A DNA stretch of 45,269 nt. It comes from Pseudomonas graminis (lineage in GTDB: Bacteria > Pseudomonadota > Gammaproteobacteria > Pseudomonadales > Pseudomonadaceae). Made by a program: the position numbers and the translations under genes. The notes beneath the pieces are model-generated. The model saw only the letters and a program-made list of their open reading frames with translations, made no database searches and was not told the origin of the DNA. The stretch is taken from assembly GCF_900111735.1 (NCBI RefSeq), contig NZ_FOHW01000039.1, positions 1 through 45,269 of the forward strand, given 5' to 3'. The number at the start of each line of letters is the position of its first letter. Positions within the stretch are counted from its first letter, which is position 1. Shown piece after piece: positions 32,257 through 40,546 of this stretch.

Positions 32257-33570
32257 ATGCCCTCTGCGAATGTAGAAACCTCCGCAAACTTAGCCGCGGA
32301 CCCGATCAAAGCGCTGTACACCAAGATCACCTGGAAGCTCATCCCCTTCCTGTGCTTCTGCTACCTGGCCGCTTACCTGGACCGCATCAACATCGGCTTC
32401 GCCAAGCTGCAGATGCTCGACCAGTTGCACTTCAGCGAGACCGCATTCGGTTTGGGCGCCGGGCTGTTTTTCGTCGGCTATATCCTGTTCGAAGTGCCGA
32501 GCAACCTGGTGCTGGAAAAGGTCGGCGCGAAGATCTGGATCGCGCGGATCATGATCACCTGGGGTTTGCTGTCATCCTGCACGCTGTTCGTCAGCACGCC
32601 GACGCAGTTCTACGTGCTGCGGTTTCTCCTGGGCGCCGCTGAAGCGGGCTTTCTGCCGGGGGTGCTGTTTTACCTGACCACCTGGTTCCCGACCTACCGC
32701 CGTGGCCGCATCATCGCGCTGTTCATGATCGGCCTGCCACTTTCCAGCGTCATCGGCGGTCCGCTGTCGGGCTGGATCATGGGCCATTTCGACCAGACCG
32801 CCGGGCTGCGGGGCTGGCAGTGGCTGTTCCTGATCGAAGGCATTCCCAGCGTGCTGCTCGGCGTGATGACGTTCTGGGCGCTGCCGAATAATCCGAAAGA
32901 AGCCAAATGGCTGAACAGCACCGAACAAACGTTGCTGGAAGGCGAACTGCGCCTGGACGATGCCGAGGGCAAAGACAGCAAACACAGCTTTCGTGACGGG
33001 TTCTTCAATCTGAAAGTGTGGATGCTCGGCGGCATCGACTTCTCGATTCTGCTCAGCGCCTACGCCATGGGCTTCTGGATGCCGACGTTCATCAAAAACG
33101 CCGGGGTCACCGACACCTTCCACATCGGCGTGTTAACCGCGTTGCCCAGCGTGGCGGCGCTGATCGGCATGCTGATGATCGGCGCCAGCTCAGACCGCCG
33201 TCGTGAACGTCGCTGGCACATCATCGTGCCGTTCTGGATCGGCGCCGTGGCCATGGCCGCCAGCCCGTTCTTCACCCATAACGTGGTCGCGACCGTCGCA
33301 CTGTTTGCCGTCGCTTCGGCGGCGATCATTGGCGCCGTGCCGGTGTTCTTCAGCCTGCCGGCGACGTTCCTCAAAGGCCGGGCGGCGGCGACGGGGTTTG
33401 CCCTGGCGTGCTCGCTGGCGAACATCGCAGGCCTGGTGAGCAACTCGATGATGGGCATCGCCATCGACGTGACCGGCAGCAGCGCCGGGGCGTTGTGGTT
33501 CTTTGCCGGGTGCCTGATTTTGAGCAGTTTGCTGGTGGTGGCGTTGCCGGCGAAGCTGGTGAACAGATAA
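32257..33570 (+). CDS. nicT: MFS transporter, putative nicotinate-pathway metabolite carrier
   Basis: A 437-residue major facilitator of the anion:cation symporter type. The start is ATG 32257 with AGGAG upstream (32246-32250). About 12 helices are visible. The family's loop motif is in YLDRINIGFAKLQML, and the segment ARIMITWGLLSSCTLF followed by RFLLGAAEAGFLPGVLFYLT is typical of this branch. NicT of P. putida has the same length and belongs to the same operon; it is thought to take up nicotinate or a pathway intermediate. The nicP porin that follows in P. putida is not seen here. Confidence 0.88.
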   Translation: MPSANVETSANLAADPIKALYTKITWKLIPFLCFCYLAAYLDRINIGFAKLQMLDQLHFSETAFGLGAGLFFVGYILFEVPSNLVLEKVGAKIWIARIMITWGLLSSCTLFVSTPTQFYVLRFLLGAAEAGFLPGVLFYLTTWFPTYRRGRIIALFMIGLPLSSVIGGPLSGWIMGHFDQTAGLRGWQWLFLIEGIPSVLLGVMTFWALPNNPKEAKWLNSTEQTLLEGELRLDDAEGKDSKHSFRDGFFNLKVWMLGGIDFSILLSAYAMGFWMPTFIKNAGVTDTFHIGVLTALPSVAALIGMLMIGASSDRRRERRWHIIVPFWIGAVAMAASPFFTHNVVATVALFAVASAAIIGAVPVFFSLPATFLKGRAAATGFALACSLANIAGLVSNSMMGIAIDVTGSSAGALWFFAGCLILSSLLVVALPAKLVNR

Positions 33571-33583
33571 TCAGATCTAAATC

Positions 33584-33718
33584 CTGTAGGAGCGTGGCTT
33601 GTCCCGCGATCGGCGACGCAATCGTCGTGTACCCGGTAGATGCGGTGTATCAGGTGCAACGGGCGTCTGACTTTACGACTGCTGCGCAGCCGATCGCGGG
33701 ACAAGCCACGCTCCTACA
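33584..33718. repeat. REPIN after nicT
   Basis: Arms of GTAGGAGCGTGGCTTGTCCC type (33587-33608, and the inverse near 33695-33717), a fourth arm family in this window. Inner arms GATCGGCGACGC and GCTGCGCAGCCGATC extend the fold. It separates nicT from the nucleoside hydrolase gene. Confidence 0.9.
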
Positions 33719-33760
33719 CTGCTCATCGCATTCATCCAATAACAACGGTGGAAACCGCTC

Positions 33761-34837
33761 ATGCAGGCGTTTTTAAAAAGCTGTGCCCTGGCCCTGACGC
33801 TCGGACTGTCCGCGACCTCCTTGCAGGCGGCGGAAAAGGTCATCTTCGACACCGATTTCAACGTACTCAACGACGACGGCCAGGCCTTCATCATGCTGGC
33901 GCAACTGCACGCACAAAAGCGCATCGACCTGCTGGGCATGACCCTCGTCAGTGGCAACGCGTGGATCGATCAGGAGCAGGTCGATGCGCTGAAGGCGGTC
34001 GAGCGCATGGGCGTGGAAAAGGACGTCGGCGTGTACTCCGGCGCGGCATACCCGCTGCTGCACGACTTCGCCACCTATGAACAGGAAAAAGCCCTGTTCG
34101 GCGCAGGCTGGCCGGGGGCGTTCAAGAGCCCGCGTCCGACCTCGGCCTCGCAGCTGGTATCCCCGCCGGACGGGCTTGCTACGCACACTGCACTGCGCAG
34201 CAAATCCGCCGCGCAATTCATCGTCGACAGCGTGAAGGAAAATCCTCACGAAGTGACCATTCTTGCCGTTGGGCCATTGACCAACATCGCTCTGGCGATT
34301 CGCAGCGCGCCGGAAATCGTGCCGCTGATCAAACGCATCGTCTACATGGGCGGCGCCATCGAGATTCCCGGCAACACGACGCCAGCGGCCGAATTCAACT
34401 GGTGGTTCGACCCCGAGGCGGCAAAAATCGTGCTGCGCTCGCCTATCGAGCACGTGATTTTCCCCAACGATGTCTGCGAAAAGGTCATCTTCGACGCCTC
34501 GGTCTACCAGCGCATCATCGCCAGCAAAGGCGTGATTCCCGAGCTGTACAAAACGGTGCTGGGGCCTGAGTTCGACAAGGACCCGAACCATCGCAGCTTC
34601 ACCTGGGACAGCCTGCCCGCGCTGTACCTGGTGCACCCGGAACTGGTCACCGAGTCCAAAGACCTGTGGGTCGATGTCGACGCCCACTTCGGACCGGATT
34701 ACGGCCGCTCCATGGGCTACAAGAAGGGCGCGCCCGTCGGCACGCAGAAGGCGAAAGTGGTGTACGCCGTGGACCAGAAGAAGTTCTGGGATGCATACGT
34801 GAATCTGGTCACTTTGCCTGCGCCGGTCAAACGCTGA
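33761..34837 (+). CDS. Exported nucleoside hydrolase
   Basis: A 358-residue inosine-uridine-type nucleoside hydrolase with a Sec signal peptide (MQAFLKSCALALTLGLSATS, cleavage after LQA near residue 23), so it should act in the periplasm. It splits the N-glycosidic bond of nucleosides to free base and ribose. Seen: the N-terminal metal site as DTDFNVLNDDGQAF, two residues longer between aspartates than the classical DTDPGxDDA, and the later blocks ILAVGPLTNIALAIRSAPEI, IVYMGGAIEIPGN, ALYLVHPEL. It lies where P. putida carries nicP, 190 bases after nicT behind a REPIN. A role in freeing nicotinamide or nicotinate from ribosides is a plausible inference, not shown by sequence. Confidence 0.85.
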   Translation: MQAFLKSCALALTLGLSATSLQAAEKVIFDTDFNVLNDDGQAFIMLAQLHAQKRIDLLGMTLVSGNAWIDQEQVDALKAVERMGVEKDVGVYSGAAYPLLHDFATYEQEKALFGAGWPGAFKSPRPTSASQLVSPPDGLATHTALRSKSAAQFIVDSVKENPHEVTILAVGPLTNIALAIRSAPEIVPLIKRIVYMGGAIEIPGNTTPAAEFNWWFDPEAAKIVLRSPIEHVIFPNDVCEKVIFDASVYQRIIASKGVIPELYKTVLGPEFDKDPNHRSFTWDSLPALYLVHPELVTESKDLWVDVDAHFGPDYGRSMGYKKGAPVGTQKAKVVYAVDQKKFWDAYVNLVTLPAPVKR

Positions 34838-34897
34838 TCGCTTCAGCTCCTCGCGCTTCGCCTTTGCCGACGCAGAAGATGTCCAGGTGCAGCGGTG

Positions 34898-35881
34898 TCA
34901 GCCGATCAGGGCAGTCAGCTGCTGGCGCTGGGCATCGGTGAGCAAAGGCCCTCTGGCTGCCTCGGCGTTTTCCTTCATGTATTTCGGATTGCCCGTACCG
35001 GGAATCGCGCACGTCACCGCCGGGTTTGAGATCAGAAACTTCAGCGCCAGTTGCGCCCAACTCCTGGCCTGCACTTCTCCCGCCCAGCCCGGTAGCGCCG
35101 TGTTACGCAATCGCCCAAGCAGACCGCCACCACCGAATGGCCGATTGCAGATCACTGCCACCCCCCGTTCACGGCAAAGCGGCAGCAGCCGCGCTTCGAC
35201 CGAGCGATCGTCCAGCGCGTAATTGATCTGCAGAAAATCGAACGCCTCGGCCTTCAGCGCAGCTTCCACCTCGGCGTAGGCCGACGGGGTGTAGTGCGTC
35301 AGACCGATGTAGCGAATGCGCCCGTCCTCTTTCCACTCACGCAGCGTCGGCAGGTGGGTCTTCCAGTCCAGCAGGTTGTGGATCTGCATGAGGTCAATGC
35401 GCTGGGTCCGAAGCAGCCGGAACGAGGCTTCCATTTGGGCGATGCCTTCGTCACGTCCCCGGGTCCAGACCTTGGTCGCCAGGAACGCTGGCGAGGACGG
35501 CTGATGGATCGCCAGCAACTCGCCGGTGGTTTCCTCGGCGCGGCCATACATCGGCGAACTGTCGATCAGGGTCCCGCCCGCGTGGAACAACTGATCCACC
35601 ACCGCAGGCAGCAGTTTGTACGCGTCGCTGCCGGGCTCGACATCGAACCCGCGATAGGTGCCAAGTCCGATCATCGGCAAGGCTTCGCCGCTGGATGGAA
35701 TGTCTCGCGTGAGCATGTTCCGTTCTCCTGCTTGACCGGGCGATGGGCCGGGTTGTGGTGGTTCGGATGCTGTGGCGATGGCACCGGAATGAGCGATCGC
35801 TGCGTCAAACATCAACGCCGCCGAGGCACCTGCTGCCAGGGTGAGCAGTCGTCTGCGGGTGAGCAGGTGTCGGTCGGTCAC
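34898..35881 (-). CDS. Tat-exported aldo/keto reductase
   Basis: A 327-residue aldo/keto reductase with an N-terminal twin-arginine signal: TRRRLLTLAAGASAALMFDA, followed by a loose linker of about 30 residues rich in Pro and Gly. The barrel begins near residue 55 (SSGEALPMIGLGTYRGFD). Catalytic residues fit the family tetrad: D and Y in IDSSPMYGRAEE, K in ATKVWTRG, H in MQIHNLLDW. Export through Tat means it folds with its cofactor first and then acts in the periplasm, as some such reductases do. The substrate is unknown. It converges on the nucleoside hydrolase gene. Confidence 0.85.
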   Translation of the reverse strand: MTDRHLLTRRRLLTLAAGASAALMFDAAIAHSGAIATASEPPQPGPSPGQAGERNMLTRDIPSSGEALPMIGLGTYRGFDVEPGSDAYKLLPAVVDQLFHAGGTLIDSSPMYGRAEETTGELLAIHQPSSPAFLATKVWTRGRDEGIAQMEASFRLLRTQRIDLMQIHNLLDWKTHLPTLREWKEDGRIRYIGLTHYTPSAYAEVEAALKAEAFDFLQINYALDDRSVEARLLPLCRERGVAVICNRPFGGGGLLGRLRNTALPGWAGEVQARSWAQLALKFLISNPAVTCAIPGTGNPKYMKENAEAARGPLLTDAQRQQLTALIG

Positions 35882-36039
35882 GGGTATGTCTCCGGGTCGG
35901 GCTGACGTGAGCGCACAGTGATTGATCGACCCCTTGCGCGCGCCGTCGGTTCAAGTCGGTACGACCACCTGCGCAGATCGCGGGAACGCTGGTGCGCTCG
36001 ATGCGTCACAACTCCATCTTGAACACTGGAGCACACCAA

Positions 36040-36375
36040 ATGAAAACTGTCATCACCCTGAACGAACTCCCCAACGCCGACCTGCGCACCTACACCGAAG
36101 TCTGGTTGACTTCGCCGACCGCCGTTCGCGAACCCCACCACACCGATGACGAACTGTGCCTGTGGCGCGCCAAACAAGTCTTCTCCCACGACATGCTCAG
36201 CGAAGGCACCCATGGCCAGAACGTCATGCCGGTCTGGCTCGTCGTCGACAACATTGATAACCCCGACCAAGTCCTGGAAGTCGAAACCCAGGTACGGGAA
36301 CGCCTGCTGGCCGCCGGGCTGGACGGAGAGTTTTATCCGGCTGAGGTAGGCGAGCGGACTGACGGGGTCAAGTAA
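36040..36375 (+). CDS. Small cytoplasmic protein of unknown function
   Basis: A 111-residue protein starting at ATG 36040 (MKTVITLNELPNADLRTYTE). No signal peptide, membrane segment or known motif is seen; the sequence alternates strands and helices (VMPVWLVVDNIDNPDQVLEV, then TQVRERLLAAGLDGEFYP) and looks like a compact folded domain. The binding site is weak. It faces away from the Tat reductase and is followed by a degenerate REPIN. I do not recognise a family. Confidence 0.6.
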   Translation: MKTVITLNELPNADLRTYTEVWLTSPTAVREPHHTDDELCLWRAKQVFSHDMLSEGTHGQNVMPVWLVVDNIDNPDQVLEVETQVRERLLAAGLDGEFYPAEVGERTDGVK

Positions 36376-36430
36376 TCGGATGGCGCATTGTTGCGACTGA
36401 CGCACACCGCCCATGTTTCAACTCGGTCCG

Positions 36431-36512
36431 TAAGAGCCGGCTTGCTGGCGAACGCATTGGGTCGGTCACTGATGCAGTGTCTGATCCCGCAGGTTCGCCA
36501 GCGAGCCGGCGC
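36431..36512. repeat. Degenerate REPIN
   Basis: Arms GAGCCGGCTTGCTGGCGA (36434-36451) and the imperfect inverse TTCGCCAGCGAGCCGGC (36494-36510) around a 42-base loop. The outer bases no longer match the CTGTGGGAGCC flank of fresh copies. It is thus an older element of the GCTGGCGA family. Confidence 0.75.
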
Positions 36513-36591
36513 ACGCAAACCCTGGTTTGATCCTGCGTGCCAGGCGCGCCTGAAATCGTCGCCCCCAGGACCTTCCGCGCCTTAACCTGAT

Positions 36592-36621
36592 GGCTTAAGC
36601 GCGTCCGGTCGCTCTTAAGCC
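36592..36621 (-). terminator. Hairpin over the ligD stop codon
   Basis: GGCTTAAGCG and the inverse CGCTCTTAAGCC form a stem of about 8 to 10 bases that includes the ligD stop (TAA at 36615-36617). It could end the minus-strand ligD transcript, but there is no clear U-run. Confidence 0.3.
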
Positions 36622-39290
36622 GGCGGCGTTGCGCCCAGGCGTTTCCACATCGGTTTGGTCAGGCGCTGCTTGTGCTTGTAACCGGCCCACGGATCAGCCT
36701 TCAGCTTGCGCAACCGCTGCTGCAGGTTGGCGATGTTCCACTGCGCCGACGACTTCACCTGGGTCAGCTCATCACGGCTGATGGGTACCGACACCGGCAA
36801 CCCCGGCCGCGCCCTGGCTGAATAGGCCACAACCGTACTGGCGCCCCGGCTGTTACGCAGGTAATCGATAAAGATCTTGCCCACCCGGTTCTTCGGCCCG
36901 GAGGTCGCGGTGAATCGGTCCGGCAACTCCCTCGACATGAATTGCGCCAGCGCCCTGGCAAAGGCTTTGACCGTTTCCCAATCGGCCCGGCGCGCCAGCG
37001 GCACAACGATGTGCATGCCCTTGCCGCCACTGGTCTTGACGTACGCATCAAGGCCCAGCTCGTCGAGGGTCGACAAGGTGAGCTGCGTGGCTTCGATCAT
37101 GCTGCGCCACGGCAGCTGATCGTCCGGGTCGAGATCAAGGACGAAGTGGTCCGGCAGCTCGATCTGGTCGTAGGTCGCGCCCCAGGTGTGCAGTTCAATG
37201 GTGCCCATCTGCGCCGCACCGACCAGCGACTTGACGCTGTCGATCCCCATCAAGCGCGCATGACCGGGGTCGAGCTTGGGGTCCAGCTGCTTGATGTTGG
37301 GGATCGCCATGCGCTCGGAATGCTTCTGGAAAAACTGCTCGCCTTCCACGCCCTCGGGGCAACGCAACAACGCCACAGGTCGGTGGTCGAGGTGCGGCAG
37401 AATCCAGTCCGCCACCGACTCGTAATACTGCGCCAGTTCGATCTTGTGCAAGCCGCTCTCCGCGTCGATCACCCGTTCGGGATGACTGACCATCACCCCG
37501 GCCACCTCGATGCGGTCCTTGCCGGCGCGCCTGCTGGCCGGCCTGGATTTCTCGGCTGAAGAATCGGCACTGGACGCGGATTTGGTGCTCGACGCTTTGG
37601 CCTTGGCGGCACGGGGCTTGAACGGCGCTTTGATGTCCTTCGGCGGTATCGGGTGCTCGTGGACCACTTCGCTGGCCGGCTTGTCGCTGCGCAACGAGAC
37701 AAACGCTGAGTGACGAATGATCCCGTCGCGGGTCCATTCGCCGAACTCGACTTCCGCCACCAGTGTCGGTTTTATCCAGTGCACGCCCCGGGCCTGGGCG
37801 CTGGTCACCTTTTTCTCCAGCGGCGACGCGTCCTGTTCCAGCGGTTTCATCTGCTCCAGCAACTCGCCAAGCATCTGCTTATTGAAACCAGTGCCGACCC
37901 TGCCGGCATACACCAGGCCCGCGCCCTCCTCGTTCACCGCCAGCAACAGCGCGCCAAACCCGTTGCGCGCGCCCTGGGGTTTGGTGAAGCCGACGACGAC
38001 GAACTCCTGCCGCAGCTTGCACTTGAGCTTGATCCAGTCGGCATTGCGTTTGGACTGGTACACGCTGCCGGCACGCTTGCCGATGACGCCTTCGAGGGAC
38101 ATCAGACTGGCGCTTTCGATGATGTCGCGATGGCCTGCCGAGAAGGCTTCGGAGAACCGCAGCAGGCCCTTTTTCTGTCGTCCCACCACTTTCTTCAACG
38201 CCGCGCGGCGGTCTTCGACGGGCGTTTCGCGCAGGTCTTCCCCATTCAGGAAAGGAACGTCAAACAGGTAATAGAGGATGTCCATGCTGCGGTCGATGTC
38301 GAACGCATTCTGCAACGCCTGAAAATCCGGCAACCCGGCGTCGTTGAGGACGACGACCTCGCCGTCCAGCCAGGTGTTGTCCAGCTTCAAATCACCGACA
38401 GCCTTGGCCTGCAAGGGCAGGCGCTCGGTCCAGTCATTGCCGTTGCGGGTGAAGAACTTCACCTGGCCATCAATGATGCGGGTCAGGATCCGGTAACCGT
38501 CGTATTTGATTTCGTAGAGCCATTCACCTTCGGGCGGAGCGTCCATCAGCGTCGCCAACTGCGGCGAGAGTTTGGCCGGCACGCCGCTCTTTTTGGGCGA
38601 CGGTGCTCTGGCTTTCTTTTCCACTGGCTTTTTTGCGGGCTTCGTACTGGCCGAGGTTTTACTGGCGGGTTCAGACGCCGCCGATTGACGTTTGGCGTTC
38701 TTGGCCGGGTTACGTCCCTCGCCCACCGTTGCGCCACTGACCACGCTCTCCGGTTTGTCGACGACGATGTCGTAGTCTTCGCCCGAGCGCACGGCGTCGT
38801 CCTTTTCCTTGATCAACAGCCACTGTTCCTTGTCGCTGTTGCCCGGCAAACGGGTCCGCACCAACGCCCAGTCGCCGCTGAGTTTTTCGCCGATCAGGGT
38901 GAATTTAAGTTTGCCGGCCTTGTAGGTCTCCTGCGGGTCGCCGTGGGGCTGCCAGATGCCGCGATCCCAGACAATCACGTCGCCGGCCCCATATTCGCCC
39001 TCGGGAATGCTGCCCTCAAAACTGCCGTAATCCAGCGGATGATCTTCGACGTGCACCGCCAGGCGCTTGTTTTTCGGGTCCAGACTTGGCCCCTTCGGCA
39101 CCGCCCAGCTTTTCAGCGTGCCATCCAGCTCAAGGCGAAAGTCGTAGTGCAGATTGCGCGCATCGTGCTTGTGAATGACGAAACTCAGCGCCTTGCCTTG
39201 CTTGCTTCGCGTCTTGCCCTCGCTTTCCGCAGGCTCGGACGTGACATCGAAGTTGCGCTTGCGGGTGTATTCACTCACAGGTTTTGTCAT
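36615..39290 (-). CDS. ligD: NHEJ DNA ligase D
   Basis: An 891-residue ATP-dependent ligase for non-homologous end joining of DNA breaks. The start is ATG 39290 (MTKPVSEYTRKRNFDVTSEP). The domain order is the Pseudomonas one. Residues about 30-170 are the 3'-phosphoesterase (FVIHKHDARNLHYDFRLELD, EDHPLDYGSFEGSIPEGEYG). A Lys/Ala/Ser-rich linker follows. The ligase runs to about 540 with nucleophile Lys262 in YEIKYDGYR. A second basic linker and the primase-polymerase (LDLDPDDQLPW for metal binding, KTSGGKGMHIVVPL) complete it. It trims, fills and seals ends held by Ku, whose gene lies just upstream on the same strand. Confidence 0.95.
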   Translation of the reverse strand: MTKPVSEYTRKRNFDVTSEPAESEGKTRSKQGKALSFVIHKHDARNLHYDFRLELDGTLKSWAVPKGPSLDPKNKRLAVHVEDHPLDYGSFEGSIPEGEYGAGDVIVWDRGIWQPHGDPQETYKAGKLKFTLIGEKLSGDWALVRTRLPGNSDKEQWLLIKEKDDAVRSGEDYDIVVDKPESVVSGATVGEGRNPAKNAKRQSAASEPASKTSASTKPAKKPVEKKARAPSPKKSGVPAKLSPQLATLMDAPPEGEWLYEIKYDGYRILTRIIDGQVKFFTRNGNDWTERLPLQAKAVGDLKLDNTWLDGEVVVLNDAGLPDFQALQNAFDIDRSMDILYYLFDVPFLNGEDLRETPVEDRRAALKKVVGRQKKGLLRFSEAFSAGHRDIIESASLMSLEGVIGKRAGSVYQSKRNADWIKLKCKLRQEFVVVGFTKPQGARNGFGALLLAVNEEGAGLVYAGRVGTGFNKQMLGELLEQMKPLEQDASPLEKKVTSAQARGVHWIKPTLVAEVEFGEWTRDGIIRHSAFVSLRSDKPASEVVHEHPIPPKDIKAPFKPRAAKAKASSTKSASSADSSAEKSRPASRRAGKDRIEVAGVMVSHPERVIDAESGLHKIELAQYYESVADWILPHLDHRPVALLRCPEGVEGEQFFQKHSERMAIPNIKQLDPKLDPGHARLMGIDSVKSLVGAAQMGTIELHTWGATYDQIELPDHFVLDLDPDDQLPWRSMIEATQLTLSTLDELGLDAYVKTSGGKGMHIVVPLARRADWETVKAFARALAQFMSRELPDRFTATSGPKNRVGKIFIDYLRNSRGASTVVAYSARARPGLPVSVPISRDELTQVKSSAQWNIANLQQRLRKLKADPWAGYKHKQRLTKPMWKRLGATPPA

Positions 39291-39350
39291 AACGATGAAC
39301 CTCTGCGCAGTGGAACGGTGCATCTTTCAACGCTACAACAGGACACGCGT

Positions 39351-40268
39351 TCAAGAGGCCTTGGTGGTCTTCTTCCGGGGCGGTGCACGGCGTTTCGCCG
39401 GTCCATCACCCTTTGATTCGGCCTTGGCTTTGCTCGCGGGTTTGGCTTTTGCAGGCGCTTTGGCCGCGCCGCTGCGCCCGCCCAGGCTGCGCTTGAGCAG
39501 TTCGGTCAGGTCGATGACATCAGCCGACTTGCGCTCGGTGTCGCCGGCGTCGGTCTCGACGTTCTCGATCTTGCCTTCGCGGGCCTTGGTTTCCACCAGC
39601 GACATGATCTGATCCTGAAAGGTGTCGCGGTACTCCTCGGCGTCCGGCGACCACTCGGTGCTCATGTCCTTGATCAGGCGCTTGGCCATGTCCAGCTCGC
39701 TCTTGCTGAGCTTGACGTCGGTGGCCTCCTTGGGCAGCTCAAGGCTGTCGAGCCCGCGCACTTCCGAGGGCCAGCGCAGCAGCACGAGGACGATCGCCGA
39801 TTCCAGCGGCATCACTGCCGCCAGGTGCTGGCTAGTGCGAATCACCACATGGGCCAGCGCGACCTTGCCGGTATCGACCAGCGACTGTCTCAACAGCGCA
39901 TAGACTTTTTCGCCGCGTTTGTCGGGGGCCAGGAAGTACGGCGTGTCGATGTGCTGGAGTGGAATCTGATCGCTGTCGACGAAACCGAAAATGTCGATGG
40001 TCTGGGTTGATTTCGGGTGCGCCGAGCGAATCTCCTCCTCGCTGATGACGACGTAGCGGCCCTTTTCGTACTGCACGCCTTTGACGATGTTCTCTTTATT
40101 GATCTCCTTGCCGGAGACCTTGTTGATGCGCTTGTAACCGACCGGGTCCATGCTTCTCTTGTCCAGCCAGTCGAAATCGACACCTTGCCGGGACGTCGCC
40201 GACACCAGCGCCACAGGAATATGCACCAGCCCAAAACTGATCGCGCCTTTCCAGATTGCCCGAGGCAT
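39351..40268 (-). CDS. ku: Ku DNA end-binding protein
   Basis: A 305-residue bacterial Ku. The start is ATG 40268 (MPRAIWKGAISFGLVHIPVA), the standard Ku N-terminus; the longer frame is out. The core beta-barrel and bridge region follow (VPVALVSATSRQGVDF-like start, GYKRINKVSGKEINKENIVK, then GVQYEKGRYVVISEEEI). After about residue 255 comes a Lys/Ala-rich tail (AKAPAKAKPASKAKAESKGD) of the kind that helps Ku bind and thread on DNA. It forms a homodimer ring on broken ends and recruits LigD. The ligD gene starts 60 bases downstream, so the two probably form one operon, often sporulation- or stationary-phase linked in other bacteria. Confidence 0.95.
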   Translation of the reverse strand: MPRAIWKGAISFGLVHIPVALVSATSRQGVDFDWLDKRSMDPVGYKRINKVSGKEINKENIVKGVQYEKGRYVVISEEEIRSAHPKSTQTIDIFGFVDSDQIPLQHIDTPYFLAPDKRGEKVYALLRQSLVDTGKVALAHVVIRTSQHLAAVMPLESAIVLVLLRWPSEVRGLDSLELPKEATDVKLSKSELDMAKRLIKDMSTEWSPDAEEYRDTFQDQIMSLVETKAREGKIENVETDAGDTERKSADVIDLTELLKRSLGGRSGAAKAPAKAKPASKAKAESKGDGPAKRRAPPRKKTTKAS

Positions 40269-40546
40269 AGTTTTAATTTCCGATGGGGTGTGAGGGGGTA
40301 TGTGTAAGCAGTGACCGAAGCGCACTCGGAAAAGTTTCGGCCGAGCGACCGGAGCGTCACTATTATCGGGGGCTGCCCGGCTTTTGCGCGGCCACGGTCT
40401 CGGGCTGCCCGCCGCACGGATCAACGCTGCGCTATTCCCCGGCGCCCCTTCTTAACGCAATGAAAAAGCGTTAACCTCGCGCCACTCTTTTCTGCACGCC
40501 TTACCAGAGCCGTCTCGGCCAGGCCTGCGAACTCACCGGTGTCCCC
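40269..40546. promoter_or_regulatory. Divergent promoter region, Ku and MFS genes
   Basis: This gap of 278 bases must contain promoters for ku (minus) and the MFS gene (plus). An inverted repeat TTAACGC (40452-40458) and GCGTTAA (40468-40474), 9 bases apart, lies about 75-95 bases before the MFS start and could bind a regulator. No gene is seen. Confidence 0.35.

Noticed and set aside
37710..39416. Plus-strand open frame of 568 codons opposite ligD
   Set aside because: It is antisense to a LigD with all three domains intact, and the peptide has no recognisable fold. Its length is explained by GC bias.
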